Of a stretch of DNA of 64,000 nucleotides, positions 11,545-23,482 are shown piece by piece (position 1 is the stretch's first letter; every line of letters begins with the position of its first letter). Source of the DNA: Tanypteryx hageni (Eukaryota; Arthropoda; Insecta; Odonata; Petaluridae); assembly GCA_028673005.1 (NCBI GenBank), contig CM054114.1:123285307-123349306 (forward strand), read 5' to 3'. The notes beneath the pieces are model-generated. The model did not search any database, was not told the DNA's origin, and was given only the letters and a program-made list of their open reading frames with translations. The position numbers were made by a program, and so were the translations under genes.

Positions 11545-12035
11545 AGTGAAATTTAGAACAGAAGAGGGAGGAAGGGAGAGGGAAATGGAGTAAAATATGG
11601 AGGGAGACAAGGGTGATATAGAGAAAGAGAAGGGGGATGAGGGGGAGCGGTAAAGAGATTGAGTGAGGGAGGGAATGAGGGAGATAGATGAAGTGAGAGA
11701 AAGAAACAGAGAAAGAGGAGCGGGGAGAGATGGAGGAGGGATAACGGGATAGAAAGAGGAAGGGAGAAAGAGGGAAGAAATTTGGAAGAGAACCGATGAC
11801 AATAAAGGGTAAAGATGGGAAAATTAATAAGAAGCGGAGAGAGAAGACCAGAGTGGGGGATGCAGGGAGAGGAGTGATAGGGAGGGATGGTGAGGCAAAG
11901 AGAAATAGTCGAGGAGAAAGGAATGAAGGTTGGTGGAAAAAGGAAGAACAAGAAGAGGCTACGACGAAGGAGAATAAGAGGGGAGGGGAGAAAGTGGGGG
12001 AGGAGCAGAAAGGAAAAAGATTTAAGCTGTTTTTT
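11545..12035. repeat. Polypurine tract
   Basis: A GAGGGAGGAAGGGAGA-rich block that continues the purine bias on the far side of the retroelement end. The 198-codon frame read through it is low-complexity Ser/Pro/Leu and is not a gene. Confidence 0.9.
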
Positions 12036-12084
12036 ATACAAACATCTTAATGGCGACACGCTAAGCCACATGCATACTTTAATG

Positions 12085-12550
12085 CAGCGTTTCCCAAACC
12101 GTGGTTCGCGTACCCCCAGGGGCTCGCAAAATAATTCTGAGGGATTCACGAGAAAAATTTGGCAATGGCGTCTTTTACTTTCTTCTTACCAATCTTTTAA
12201 TTTCTTCCAAATTAGTTGCATGGTTTTATTTCCATTTTTTTCATGTGCTTCAAGAATTATCTTTGAATTATACAGGGTACTAACTAGAAACTGATGACAA
12301 TATCAGATATTCTGATTTTATTGTAAACGTTTTCATGGTATGTACTGTATAAACTTTTTATTTTTCACGAATTAAACGCGTTCAAAAAGCTTTGTTTTTA
12401 CACAATGTACTCTCCATTATAAAGGGGTTCGCCGCCAAAACTGTTGCAACTCGAGGGGTTTGCAAAGATAAAAGGTTAATCCAAGGGGTTCGCGACGAGA
12501 AATAGGTTAGCTGAAGAGGTTCGCGAAGCGAAAAAGGTTGGCAACCGCTG
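12085..12550. mobile_element. hAT MITE with target-site duplication
   Basis: The left end is CAGCGTTTCCCAAACC and the right end reads CAGCGGTTGCCAACC on the other strand. Flanks CTTTAATG (12077-12084) and CTTTAATA (12551-12558) agree at 7 of 8 bases. GGTTCGCG-type words repeat near both ends (subterminal repeats). No coding frame of interest. Length is 466 bp. Confidence 0.8.
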
Positions 12551-12594
12551 CTTTAATACATGATGACTTTGCTATTTTTAACTTATGAAAGAGA

Positions 12595-12867
12595 CGCGGT
12601 TTGCCAACCTCTGGTTTATCGCGCTATAATATCAACTTTATGTTACAACAAAACACTTTCGTTTATGCCGTTATTGTGGATGTATTTACTCGTGTTCCTT
12701 ACAGTCATAGATCTCTATTTATTTTTACGCAGTTTTGCGTCGTTTTTAACGGAAAAATTATGCTTCAAATTATAATTTTCTTGTACATGTTTTGAGTACA
12801 TCGTGCGAGACAGCCCATTGCACGTAGTGACACACTAATTTGTAGCGACACACTTTTGGAAACGCTG
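12595..12867. mobile_element. Possible second hAT-like element
   Basis: CGCGGTTTGCCAACCTCTGG at the left and CAGCGTTTCCAAAAGTGTGT (reverse strand) at the right resemble hAT termini. No duplication was found and the ends differ, so this may be two unrelated ends. Confidence 0.3.
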
Positions 12868-12879
12868 GATTAAGGAATA

Positions 12880-13480
12880 GAGAGATGAGGGAGGAAAAAA
12901 GAGTGGACAGAAGGGAGAAATGACGGGAGAGTGAGATAGAGGAGAAAAATACGAAAGGAAGGGAATGGTTGACGGGAGAAAGAGGAAAATTATGTTATAA
13001 AGAGCGGGATAGAAAGTGGGATAGGAAGAGATGAGGAGAGTTGGAGTGTGAGGAAAGCGGAGAGATAGGAAAAGAGAAAATGAGAGAGAGAGAGAGAACG
13101 GAAGGAGAGTCCGAAGTAAAAGGGATGACGTTAGAGAGAGAGAGGGGATATGGGAGTGAGCGAGGAAGAGAGCGCGAGAGATAAAAAACTAGAGGAAGAT
13201 ACAGAATAAAAGAGGGGTAGAATGAGGTAGAAAGAGGGAGAGGAATGGAATAAAAGAGAAATAGGGAGAGAAAGAGAGCAAAGGAGAATAAACAAGATTT
13301 GGAGAGGAAGTGAAAGTGAAGGGATCAAGTGAAAAAGATTTGGAGGGAGAATAGCAGTGGGGAATTGGAAGGAGATATAGCGTGGGTAGAGAGAGAGAGA
13401 GAGAGAGAGAGGGGAAGGGAAAAATGAAGTCATGAAGAGAGAGAGAGAGAGAGAGAAAGAGAGGAGCGGAGATTTTTTTT
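12880..13480. repeat. Polypurine tract with (GA)n cores
   Basis: About 600 bases of GA-rich sequence with pure GAGAGAGA runs near 13082-13100, 13388-13412 and 13437-13456. The 145-codon minus-strand frame is low-complexity Ser/Leu/Phe and is rejected as a gene. Confidence 0.9.
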
Positions 13481-13489
13481 CATTTTTGG

Positions 13490-14405
13490 ACGAGAATGAA
13501 ACATTTCGGACGCCCTCTCGAAATAAAAAAATCTCGCCTTTAAGAATGTTTTTTTGCAACGCAGTCAATTTATTTTTGTGCGAGGCACAACCAAGTGGGA
13601 GAGTGAGATAACGAGCAGATTAATGCATTCGTCACACTTAAATGGCGAAGAAAGGACATTTTTTTAATTTCGCGAGATTTTTTTAAAATTCGTTCCGAGC
13701 GAGCTCTCCCTTTTTAATTTCGTGTAATGCATCTCAAAATATAAAACTGCGCGCTAAGCGTTCTTTTGAGTGAATTCGTAGGTGTCGACGCAGTGTAACA
13801 GCTCGGGAAGTGAATGAAGTAACGAATTCTTTTATTTTTTTTTAAATAAAAGAATAAATCACTGCTTCAGGTTTCCGGTGAGTTTCGTAGCAATCATTTA
13901 GTTGTAGTAGTTTATACTGTATTGTATTTTCATAAATTGTCCATTTGCTCACAAAATGGCTTGTGGGAATTTTATTATAAAATCATGCATTTATAGAGAT
14001 TGAAGTCATAAACAGTATTACATGTGCGATATTCTAAAAAATAACAATGTAATATCTACTGACAATATAATATATCGAGTTATGCAGCTATTGCTGCCAG
14101 AATGTTGTGTTCAAACGCGTGTGTCGACTCTTCAATTAGCCCAGCTTCCGTGATGCCATAATCTCCTTGACGTCATGCGAGGACCCTCGTACTAAGAATC
14201 CACTCGTGACAGTCATCGACTGGCCTCCTACAGCTGCCACGAGACGAATTGCAGGAAAAAAATATTTCTGCGGGCGTAAATACGCATTGATGCAACCAGT
14301 GACATCATCGCACGGGCCGCAATCGCGCGGATATGGGCATGGATTCGTGCAGATTTTCTTCGTAGTTCCTTCGTAATTTTTATCGCTGTCGAATTCCCAC
14401 GATCT
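13490..14405. other. No gene recognised
   Basis: AT-rich sequence. A 69-codon frame at 14167-14376 has no recognised domain. No repeat boundary was found. Confidence 0.35.
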
Positions 14406-14410
14406 AGACT

Positions 14411-14749
14411 TAAGGTTGGGCTATCTACGGTCCGCGGGCCGCATGCGACCTCGAGAGCATTTTATGCGGCTCGCGAAGCTTGGAGGAAAAAGCGATCCGT
14501 GAAATTTAGCACACAAATTCCTATTTTTTGGTAAAAATGACGGCAATAAATCATTTCATATTAAAATGACATTCTTAAAAAGCTAATATGATTTTAATTT
14601 CAATTATATGATACCTCTAGAATCTCTAGATATCTTCCGATTAAAACTGTAATCCGGCCCACCGAAGCCTTGGCAACTTCCAATTCGTCCCGCCGAAGTA
14701 TTCGCGACCACCGATTCGACCCTCCATTCAGAAGTTTTCCCACCCCTGA
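14411..14749. mobile_element. hAT-like MITE, GC-rich type
   Basis: The left part GGTCCGCGGGCCGCATGCGA and TTTATGCGGCTCGCGAAG is closely matched at 58416-58455 inside the element at 58388-58726. The right end reads CAGGGGTGGGAAAAC on the other strand. No clean duplication is visible. Confidence 0.6.
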
Positions 14750-14999
14750 TTTTGGCATCCCGACATTCTTTAGACCAGTGATATTCAACCTTTATTGTCG
14801 GCGTACCCCTACAAAACTTTTTGAAGAAATTCGTACCCAATGGTATATAGTGAGTCTCTCTTTCCCAATCCCTTTATTAAAAACTTTGTGACCAATCCGT
14901 CATAATTGCATTAATTACTTAGGAATTCCCCTCTTCATTCTTTCTCTTTCCCCTCCTACATTGTCTTTTCTTACCCGTAATCACCCTTCGCTTCTCTGC

Positions 15000-16008
15000 T
15001 TTTAGGCTGGTTTCCAAAGGAAACATAGCCTTATGAAATGGTCCTGTCTGTGTGTGTGTCCCCTACTAACAACTTTTGCAACAATGGACCGAATTTCATG
15101 AAACTTGGTATGAGGCTCGTGCTGCCTGGGCTCACCTCATCTACATCTACAGTTTACCCTGCAAGCCACCCCAAGGGTGTGTGGCAGGGGGTGTATTAAC
15201 ACCAAGGGGAAAACTCCAAAATTAGGCCTTGGTTTACGCCCCTACGCGAGGTTACTTTTGATCGCAAGTTTTATTCTGCTCAGCTATCGTTCTAGGGAAA
15301 AATGAGCCCTTGTATCTCTCTGTCCTACAGGCTATCTCTCTTATTTTATTTTACGAAGATTTAAGTCCCGGGTTCGATTTCAGGAACGTATTTTCCCTAT
15401 TTGTTTTACATAGGAAGTCTCAAATCCATCGTGCAGAGATGTTTTCTTTAATGCTTTAAAATATCTTAAAATTCTGATATCGGAGCGAGGTTTGTGCTTT
15501 TCTAAAGGGAAAGAATGTAGATTATAATTCTTATCACAGAATTTTGATAATTGATCGTATTTTCTTAAATTTCTACTAAAACATAACGTTATTGCGTTTT
15601 AAATCGCATTTTATCGGACTTTTGCCATGGAGACGATTATTACCAAACTCGTCTTGAGCACAGACGAGTGAACAAATGGGTTATTTTCTTGTTCACTCGA
15701 CTACCCTTTAGCAATGGACAGTTCATCCAGACATATTATCGTATAATCAGTAACATTTATTCAATTCGTTTATTAAAAAATAAATGCAAAATATGTCAGA
15801 AAGAGATTTTGACATTGCTTTTAGTATTAATTTGTTTTCAAATTTTTCTCTATCATTGATAATCTATGAACTACAAATGGTATTTATGGTATGAGAATCT
15901 CCTGGAATGACTAACACATACTGAAACATTTCCGTCAATATAAGTAATCAATTCGGGACGTCAACTTTGGGAAACCAGCCTGCATTAGTCCTGGTTTGGA
16001 CTTCTTGT
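15000..16008 (+). mobile_element. Fold-ended element, copy 1
   Basis: It starts TTTTAGGCTGGTTTCC. The first 30 bases fold into a hairpin (AGGCT..TTTCC AAA GGAAA..AGCCT). Near the 3' end GGGAAACCAGCCT is the inverted repeat of the start, and AGTCCTGGTTTGGACT forms a second hairpin before the terminus at CTTCTTGT. Copies at 32280-33127 and 27415-28104 share both ends and the interior (CCCGGGTTCGATTCCAGGAA). There is no protein frame, so it is non-autonomous and of unknown class. Confidence 0.7.
15139..15335 (+). mobile_element. SINE-like unit inserted in the fold-ended element
   Basis: Absent from the otherwise collinear copy at 32280-33127. It opens CATCTACATCTACAG and carries an imperfect hairpin, ACCCTGCAAGCCACCC with GTGTGTGGCAGGGGGT. 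Pairs of this kind occur in short repeats of several insect groups, but I cannot name the family. Confidence 0.45.
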
Positions 16009-16289
16009 CCTCCCTTCCCTCCGCCGTTTCTACGCTCTGTTTTGAAACACCATACGCTGACTTTATCGCGGATAAAGTGGAATTTCTGCGAAAATTTCTT
16101 CGTGTTGCTTTATTCAACCGAATGCAACTGACGATAAGTAAAATGGCGACTCGATTGTCAAGTAGTATGTACGCAGTAGTAAGTATACTGTGTGAAAACA
16201 TGAACCTTCTGCTGTAATATATTTGCTTACCCCTTAGAAAGACTTCGCATACCCCCATAGGTACGCGTACGCCAGACTGAATACCGCTA

Positions 16290-16890
16290 CTTACTTTCGA
16301 CTACGTTCCTTTCTATCTTGAGGCAGGATCGAATGTTTTAAGCGCAAACTCAGGAGCTCGCGAAGTGACGAGGGTGAAACCTGTGATTATCTCCGATGCA
16401 TCAAGGTCAATCGGAAAATAATCCAGTCTTCTGTTTTTCTTTCCTTCGAGGAAATGTTGCGTCCCAACCCGAGATCTCTTGACGCCTGAGTCGACTCTTT
16501 TGACTAGCTCCAGCTCCCGTTAATATCTCGTTCGCTCTCTCCTTTCACTCTCTCGCCCGCATCAAAGCGGCATCGCGCGAAACTGGAGTCGCTTCGGCAC
16601 CTTAAGGTATCCGTGTTGCATCGCTTGCGTTACGTACAAACGGGCATATTCGGATCACTTAAGACTTAGTTAGCGATTCTTAAAAGGGACGCGTTGCGAC
16701 GATTGCCGTAAAATGTTATTTTATTTATTGGTCTCATTAAACATCTGATTCTATAGAGAAATATCGAGCTCGTCGTATGGTTGAAAAACAGATTCAAGAA
16801 TAATCACTTTATAAGCATAAAAAATTAAAAAAAAACATAAGTACATACTTTATCTTATGTTAGATATTTCCAATAGCTATCACAAAGTTT
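16290..16890. other. No gene recognised
   Basis: Mixed sequence without coding signal or a clear repeat. Confidence 0.35.
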
Positions 16891-16892
16891 TG

Positions 16893-16960
16893 AAAAACCA
16901 GGTGGGAATTTCAGCTGCAATGCAGCCTTCCTCGGTGGCAATTCACCGGAAGTTCTTTCG
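16893..16960 (-). repeat. Copy of dispersed repeat D
   Basis: On the minus strand it reads CCGAGGAAGGCTGCATTGCA, then GCTGAAATTC and CCTGGTTTTTC. The hairpin GGCTGC-ATT-GCAGCT pairs fully (one wobble) and is followed by GAAA, as in stem II of a hammerhead ribozyme. The CTGANGA core is degraded here to CCGAGGA. Confidence 0.45.
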
Positions 16961-17005
16961 TTTTTTTTTAGAATCTACTTTGTATCGCGTTTTATTTCAT
17001 AAACT

Positions 17006-17125
17006 TTGTTCTGTCAGTATGTCTGTCTGTCCGTCTGTGTAGTCAGTTAAATTAAAATAGCAAGTAAACGGTAAAGAATATATCGCTGAAATTTGCAGGG
17101 TGTATGTAATCTGTGATGCCATCCA
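17006..17125 (+). repeat. Dispersed repeat E, second copy
   Basis: GTCTGTCTGTCCGTCTGTG is followed by AAACGGTAAAGAATATATCG and GCAGGGTGTATG, collinear with 3111-3225. Confidence 0.4.
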
Positions 17126-17557
17126 TCACGCCGCTAATTAAATATATTGGAGAAATAGGCGGGCAGAAGGGGGTCTTCTAAATAAACCTCAATAAATAAA
17201 ACGCTTTTTCATATTGCGTCAGCAAATGAATCTGTCACATTATTACTATTATTTTTCAATTTTTTTACTCAAGTGCTAATTGTTGAATTAAAATTCTAAA
17301 TACTATTTGAAAGGTCAGCCTGCGAACGCAAATAGCGATTTAATTCCTGTCAAAAAATTCTGCTGCTGCACAAAACAAATATTCTTTCAACTTTTGAGGT
17401 TCGTGTTTCCTTATCAGTGCATAGCTTTATAGATATAGTTATGTTTATGCTATAAATGAAATGACTAATGTGTGATATCAACAGCGCAATAAGGGTACGA
17501 AAGAAAGTTTTTATGTTCGTTATGCTTATTGTTCGTGTTTAGATAGCGAACTATGCA

Positions 17558-17740
17558 ATGGCGGATACAAAAGGGGGTAATAGGGTAATTACACCCTTAA
17601 GGGAGATGATCATTCTTCATCAAAATATTATCTCAATAAATTTATTTTATATTATAACCATTCTAGAAATATTTTGCATACATCTAAGCAGGGTATAATA
17701 TACTCTGTATAGCAGGGTATAATATACTCTGTATATCATC
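17558..17740. mobile_element. hAT-like end (GGCGGAT type) with a short tandem duplication
   Basis: CAATGGCGGATACAAAAGGG and the 140 bases that follow match 63839-64000 at the window end. The terminus resembles that of the hAT element at 46830-47490 (CAGGGGCGGATTCAAGG on its right end). Near 17692-17738 a unit with AGCAGGGTATAATATACTCT is tandemly repeated twice. Confidence 0.5.
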
Positions 17741-20700
17741 TGTTGCGTGTGTGATCATAAAAATGCGATAATCACTGCGCATGCGCGGCATGAGAATCAT
17801 GGGAATTCTAAGATGGCGGCGATTGAGTTATCAAATATAAATGTTTCCATTTCACAGCGTTTTTATTTTATCTATAGCCAAACGGATCACCCTGTAGTTG
17901 GTTTCTTACTACCCTCTCTTAAGCAATGCACTTAGATCCCCCCTGGAAGTATGCATTCACCCTGTTCAGGTTCTGTGCCGTTTATTTTTTACACGACCAA
18001 GGCGAATGAATGTTTTGGCACATGGTATGCTCCGTTGCTATAGCAGCCGCTTACCTTATTGTTGGAGCAAACCAAGGATAACCCCTTTCTCTGTGTATGT
18101 CAGCGCACGCAGAAATACCTCGGATACATATATCACCCGGGAGAAATACTAACTGCAAAATGGAGCGTTTACTGGGGTGTAGATGCTCGAGGAATGCGTT
18201 CGCGGAAACGGAATATAAATTGCCACGCAACGGTGTCTTTCTGATCGAATGAGAACGCATTCGTGGACCGGGAAAATGCACCTGCGCACGAATGCATTTG
18301 AATGTTTTCAGCGTCGGTGCATAGCTGAAAACTCCATGTATACATCTGGTTACAATATGTGTAAGTCGCTGAGCTACCCTTGAATTTGTGTCATTCCATT
18401 ATGCAGGAAAGAAAATTTATTTTTTAACGATAACTCGGTTCAATTCCGATCTAAAAATTATTTACAAAAATGCGACCCAAGTTTCGTCGCTTGAAATGCA
18501 GGTCGCATTCTTGCAAAAAAATATAATTTGGATCAAACCAAGTAATTAATAGGAAATAAACTTTTTTCCCGTTTCTGGTCATAAGTTTCGAGTCAAGCTT
18601 CCATTTCGAATTTCAATTTTTTTTTCTGCGTGCGATTGCGAAAACTTTTTTTTTCATACAATACGCAATGCATATCATCTCAATCTGTACACAATTCATG
18701 ATAAATAATTTTATCCAAATCAAATGACAAATAATTCTTCGGCTTTACAGTTTCGTGTGAAGTTGCGAATTTCTATGCGCGTGATGGCGAAGAATTTCTT
18801 GTGTATTATACATATTTAGTGTGAAGTCAATATTTACTCAATTTATAACCAACATACAGTCGATTAATATCAATAAAATATGCTATGTATAATCAATATC
18901 AATACGATAATTATCTGATATAATTGATATTTAAATGTAGTCAATGTTGATTTAGTGTAAATTCAATGTGAACTGGGTGTATGCCCAAAATATGTTGCGC
19001 CAATTTTTAACGTGCGTGTACAAATTTATATTCGGACATTTTTTAGCACGATAAAAAAACAGCATCGGAATTATTAATCCACATTTATTTATCATAGTGG
19101 CAACGATTTTGTCCGATTTATGTATATATAACATTTGTATGTTAATATATGTAAATCATGGACAATTTGATCGATAAATTTATAGAACGGCTGAAGTTTC
19201 GAGACGACTTCATTCCATACGTGAAACCCGTTTCCCGCCTCGACGCTCGCTGTCCCTTTGGTTCTTACAAAGTCTCGCTTCGCTTTATTCCACTTTGAGG
19301 TGGCTATTATCCCGATTGGATCGCTAGAACGAGGTATTTAAGCGTGGAAACGATTGCTCTTTCCTTTATTGTAAGGATCGACTCCCCCGTCGAAAAGAAT
19401 CGATTATCGAACGCGTCGCAACTCAAGAGGAGAGAGAGAGAGCGAGAGGTTTGCAAGCGATTGCCGCCCGTTACCTCTCTCACTTACCTTTTATGTACAC
19501 CTTTTCGTGTATGCTTGTATGTACGCATCCACCTGTGTATGTACGTATTTTTGTGTAAGTTTGTAGATATGTATTACTTGAATCCGATCCAAATTTGTGC
19601 TTTGTGGCGGCACATCCAGTGAGAGAGTGATGGACGTTTTTATAAAGTTTATACACACACACACAGTATTCCAAATAAACATCCAAAAACAAAGTTGAGT
19701 AATTATTTTATTATCTGAAATAACAAGGAAATTCAAAACAAAATAATTTTATTTGAGTTAATAAATAAACTTTATATGCGCTCCATAATGATTATCATTC
19801 CAATCCACTCACATTTTCCAACACAGCCGTAGGAATGGATAAGACAATATCATTGATACGATACTTAATGAGAAATTCTGCAATTGAAAAAACAATGTCA
19901 ACTTGGTTATTAACGTAAATAAAACTTTCAAATCGCGAGAGATTGTTCTCTATTGAATTTTGTTTATATTTCAAATAATAAATAACTCGCTCGACTTTAT
20001 TTTTGGCATATTCATTTTGGGACATCCTGAGTATAAATTTTATAATTACATAAAGTTCGAAATTTCATTAAAATTTTCACAGAAACGTATATCGATGCAT
20101 ATCGTATTTTTCGATCTCAATAAACTGCCGTTCGCGCAATTTGCGGGTATTTTTTATTTTATTTTCTTTGACTAATGACCTCGCACGAACACAATATCCA
20201 GAATGCGCCGCTGGCTATTCGAATTGAAAGCACCCTATCATTGCGATGTGAATGGTCGATATTCGAATTGATAAACTCCGAAATTAATTTTTAAGTTGTG
20301 CCCCGGAGGTATCAAATTAAATTTTATCGCACCTAGCGTTTTATTTTTTAAATTTAGAACCTCTTTGAGCGTGCCTAGAGAAAAAAATGTTTTTATTTAG
20401 CTTGGCTTTTTAACTTTAATGTCGTGTTTTGCCTTTATACTTCCCACAAATTTATTAAACAGCAGAAAAATATATTCAGTTTAATGCGTAAAATTTGCTA
20501 CGCGTGCTTTAAATACTCGACGGTTTCTAAGCATGTTGATGAAAACAAACCACGCAGTATCATGAAAATCCGTCCTTGCCGCAGGGAATGTAAGGTGGCC
20601 AAAAAAAACGTTCGAAAAAATGAAGAGCGTCATCCGCAGGGGGAAAGCATTTCAAGGACCCGAGGGAAGGAGTATCTTGCATTGGTTCGGATATTTTTTC

Positions 20701-20970
20701 TTTGTACGACGCGTTGTTAGGGAAGTTGTCTTATATTCTAGATTGACACCTTGTAATCCTTTTCCTCGTGCAACTCTGCGTTAGAGAATAATTAATGTTT
20801 CTTTTTCTACCTTCCTGTTATTTATATACGGCAGATGCCGCTAACTTTGATCACATTGGGTTCAATGAATTTTTAACATTAAGCAGTTGAAACAATAACC
20901 GGATGTTAACAATAAGCCGCATATGCTTTATTCCCATTGTTGTGTTGCTATAACTTATTGTTTCTCAAGC
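17741..20970. other. Long AT-rich stretch with no recognised gene
   Basis: About 3.2 kb with only short frames (up to 98 codons at 20424-20720), none with a recognised domain. It includes an A/T-rich region (18600-19200), a GAGAGAGAGAGCGAGAG run near 19433 and a short (CA)n run near 19650. No long repeat boundary could be fixed by eye. Confidence 0.4.
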
Positions 20971-20973
20971 TAC

Positions 20974-21699
20974 GTTTCCATTAATAAAAAAAGTCGCCAA
21001 CATGTTGTGGAGCCGACATGCTTGCTTAAATTGAAGTGTTTCCACTGAAACTTTCATTTTGATTTAGTAGTGATCGAACTCTTGACGATGGACGAAATGA
21101 CAATAAATAAAGTATTTGGAAACCATACCAGGATAGCTTGTAGATATTTACGTCTGCTGAAGATTCACTGCTCTTCCTTTTCTTCACTTTTGTTAGCTCC
21201 CGAAAGTACTGTGATCTTAAGGAGGCAATTTTTTTCTTCGTAATTAATATCGCAGTTAAACTTTGACCCGATTTCGCTTAGGGCATCAATTCGATTATTT
21301 GCTTGTTTATGTCCGCTAGATGTAACATCCCATAAAACTGAATATTTTTCATAAAGTTCAATGAGTTAAATTGTATTTGCTTTTCTCCACTCCATAAGTA
21401 CAGATACGCGTGTTCACTTATTTTGCCGAATAACTGAAGACCGACAGCAGCGAGCAATAAACAAGTGTTTGTTGACAGTAGAATAGACTGACCTTGAGCT
21501 CGCGCATGCGCAAACTCTGTCAACATGTCGGGCAAGGGTTTCCACTTAACAAATAAAATCGAACACAACAAATTCAGTGAGTTTTCGCGGCCAACATCCA
21601 ATATGTTGTCCAAAAGAAATTGAGATTTCACCAATCGTTTCCACTTGTATTAAAATTTCGCTAACATGTTGGCTTCTAAAATTTGTATTAATGGAAACC
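20974..21699. mobile_element. Inverted-repeat element carrying a MADF remnant
   Basis: GTTTCCATTAATA followed within 15 bases by GCCAACATGTTG occurs at the left, and its inverted copy at the right (CAACATGTTGG-like word then TATTAATGGAAAC). These arms bracket a decayed MADF-domain reading frame. PIF/Harbinger elements are known to carry a MADF or Myb-like second protein, which fits. No three-base duplication was identified, so the superfamily is inferred. Confidence 0.6.
21063..21363 (-). pseudogene. Decayed MADF-domain protein of a transposable element
   Basis: Not visible as a single open frame. On the minus strand, the frame starting near 21363 reads LIELYEKYSVLWDVTSSGHK, continues with a RIDALSEIGSKF segment, and shifts frame in a run of A residues near 21226-21234. 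It then reads KIASLRSQYFRELTKVKK and, after a short Ser/Glu-rich linker, a W-Y ... LLSF end. This order (LIELY, LWD, IG..F, LR.QY.REL.K.K, W-Y..L.F) is the MADF pattern, a DNA-binding domain of about 85 residues. No start codon is evident. A stop codon lies directly upstream, at 21368-21370. The longer 118-codon open frame over the same bases is a wrong-frame shadow. Decayed, probably inactive. Confidence 0.7.
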
Positions 21700-21825
21700 A
21701 ATCATTATATTGTATTTCTTGTTATTATTATTGTCATCTGTTTTCATTTAATTCATTGTAATAGAGCATCGTTTGTGGACCATTTTAGGCGCGTTTCGCT
21801 TCCAGCATAAGCCCCTATTGGCCTC

Positions 21826-22392
21826 GGTTTGTCCGTCCGTCCGCATGTTCGTTCTCGGCTTCTACCCAACGGATTTTTATGAAATTTTATATTAAGTACT
21901 TACAATCAAAGAAAATAATTAAGTCACAAAAATAAATCACAGAAGCCAATCAGGGGTACCACTTTACTGGTGACAAAAAATGAACTTTCCGTTATATCTC
22001 GTAAATGTTTGGTCAAATTAAAATAGTTTTCAAATTAACTTGTAGAACTTGTTACGTAGAGCATTTCTTTTCCTACACATTTATGCATTTTTATCGTAGG
22101 AGTAGCCGTTATCAAGAAAATTGAACAAGAATGTCGTAATTCACTTTGAACTTAGAAAAAATCATGCATAACCACCCAATTGTTGTCAATGTAAATAATC
22201 TTATTGGTTACTGAAGTAAATATGATCTCATATAATTACAAAATTCATTTAATTCCTTACGCGTGCATGACAGATTTTGTAAGCGGAAGGAAATGGATTC
22301 TCTACGGCGAAGAAAAGAACATAAACGTAAATATTACAACTACTGAACTCAAGTGAGGTATGTTTTAAGTAATTTTCGATTGTTCGGTTGAT
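21826..22392 (+). repeat. Dispersed repeat C, long copy
   Basis: It begins with GTCCGTCCGTCCGCATG and ends with the conserved core ATTACAACTACTGAACTC/GAGGTATGTTTTAAGT. The copy at 39485-39710 has the same head-to-core order but is shorter. Class unknown, no protein frame. Confidence 0.45.
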
Positions 22393-23140
22393 TAAAACTG
22401 ATTAGAAAATAAATCACTAAATATAAATTGAATATTTCCCTGGAATCATTTCTGATATATCGTTTTGCAGTATTTATTCATTAAAATTACGTAATGTTTA
22501 TTGACGCACCGACTATGGGGGGAGAAGAACTTTTTAATAGGCAAAGATACAATCGGGTCGTTGTGTTTTACTGTTTTGTGGTGTGTGTGTGTCCGGTCAA
22601 ATTATATCGTATAGTTTAAAATACTCCATCGCACGAAACGCGCCTATTTGTGATACACTGTACACTCCTAACTACTTAAATAGCAAAATACGGTTTTCTG
22701 GCGCTTGTGTATGCGCGCTCATGTATGCATCACTGTCGTATCATGTAGCAAAAATCCTCTCTGCCTTATTATAGCAGATCTGGTAGGCTCAGAATTCTTG
22801 AATGAAAGAGCGTTGAATGGGCCCTTTAAAAAAATCTGAGTTTCCCGTGCATCACCGGAACGATTTTTTTTCTACTTTCTGCAACTCCCCCACCCCAAAA
22901 TTCGGGGTAGGGCAGAAGGTTGAGGGTTACGGTCTTGGCATTGAAGGAAAAAAAGCACCAAATCTTTTCATCCGATTTTTCTTTGGGCGGGTAGGGTTTT
23001 ATTCTCTTTACACCTTTGCCCTCCTTTCACGTTTTTCCTTATCGCCTTGGCCGCCCCAAGGGAATGCTGCAGGTCTCGCTTCACGCGAGAGGGCCGTCGA
23101 GAAACAGGTATAAAGTTCACCTTTATTTTATCATAGACGT
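22393..23140. other. No gene recognised
   Basis: Frames up to 98 codons (22817-23113) without a domain. Nothing further is supported. Confidence 0.35.
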
Positions 23141-23419
23141 GCAGTGTAACCTCGATAAAAGAGTACAGCATATAGCGAGAACTTCTTCTATAGCGAGCGA
23201 AAATACCTTCACCGTCGATTTCTTATTGTTAAACACGCGGAATTAAATTTTCGGATATTACGAGTGCTCGTTAGAACGAATATTTTTATGAATTTTATAC
23301 ATTTTCGCTATATCGGGGTTTCACTTTGTCTCCAGAGCTGGAAGTCTTTTCCAATGAGGATTGTGCCATCTTCATATGTTAGTTTAAGACTTCGCCTTGA
23401 CGAAATAGCCGTATTAGTT

Positions 23420-23482
23420 ATAGAAAACCAGACACGCATTTGGATGACAAAGCAGCCGTCGTCAGGGGTGATTCGCTTATCA
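23420..23482 (-). repeat. Copy of dispersed repeat D (CTGACGA core)
   Basis: On the minus strand: CCCCTGACGACGGCTGC, TTTGTCATC, CAAATGCGTGTCTGGTTTTC. CTGACGA fits the hammerhead CUGANGA core, but GAAA is replaced by CAAA and stem II is poorly paired. Confidence 0.45.

Larger units (their letters stand above)
14776..16289. mobile_element. hAT-like element carrying nested insertions
   Basis: CAGTGATATTCAACC on the left and TAGCGGTATTCAGTCTGG (reverse strand of 16272-16289) on the right form imperfect inverted termini. GCGTACCCCTA-type words lie just inside both ends. The inside is interrupted by the fold-ended element at 15000-16008, so the native length is only about 505 bp. The flanks CTTTAGAC and CTTACTTT agree poorly, so the duplication is not established. 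Confidence 0.6.

Noticed and set aside
11553..12149. 198-codon minus-strand frame
   Set aside because: Low-complexity reading of a GA-rich tract.
21278..21634. 118-codon minus-strand frame as a gene
   Set aside because: The same bases read in another frame give a clear MADF pattern, so the longer open frame is a shadow.
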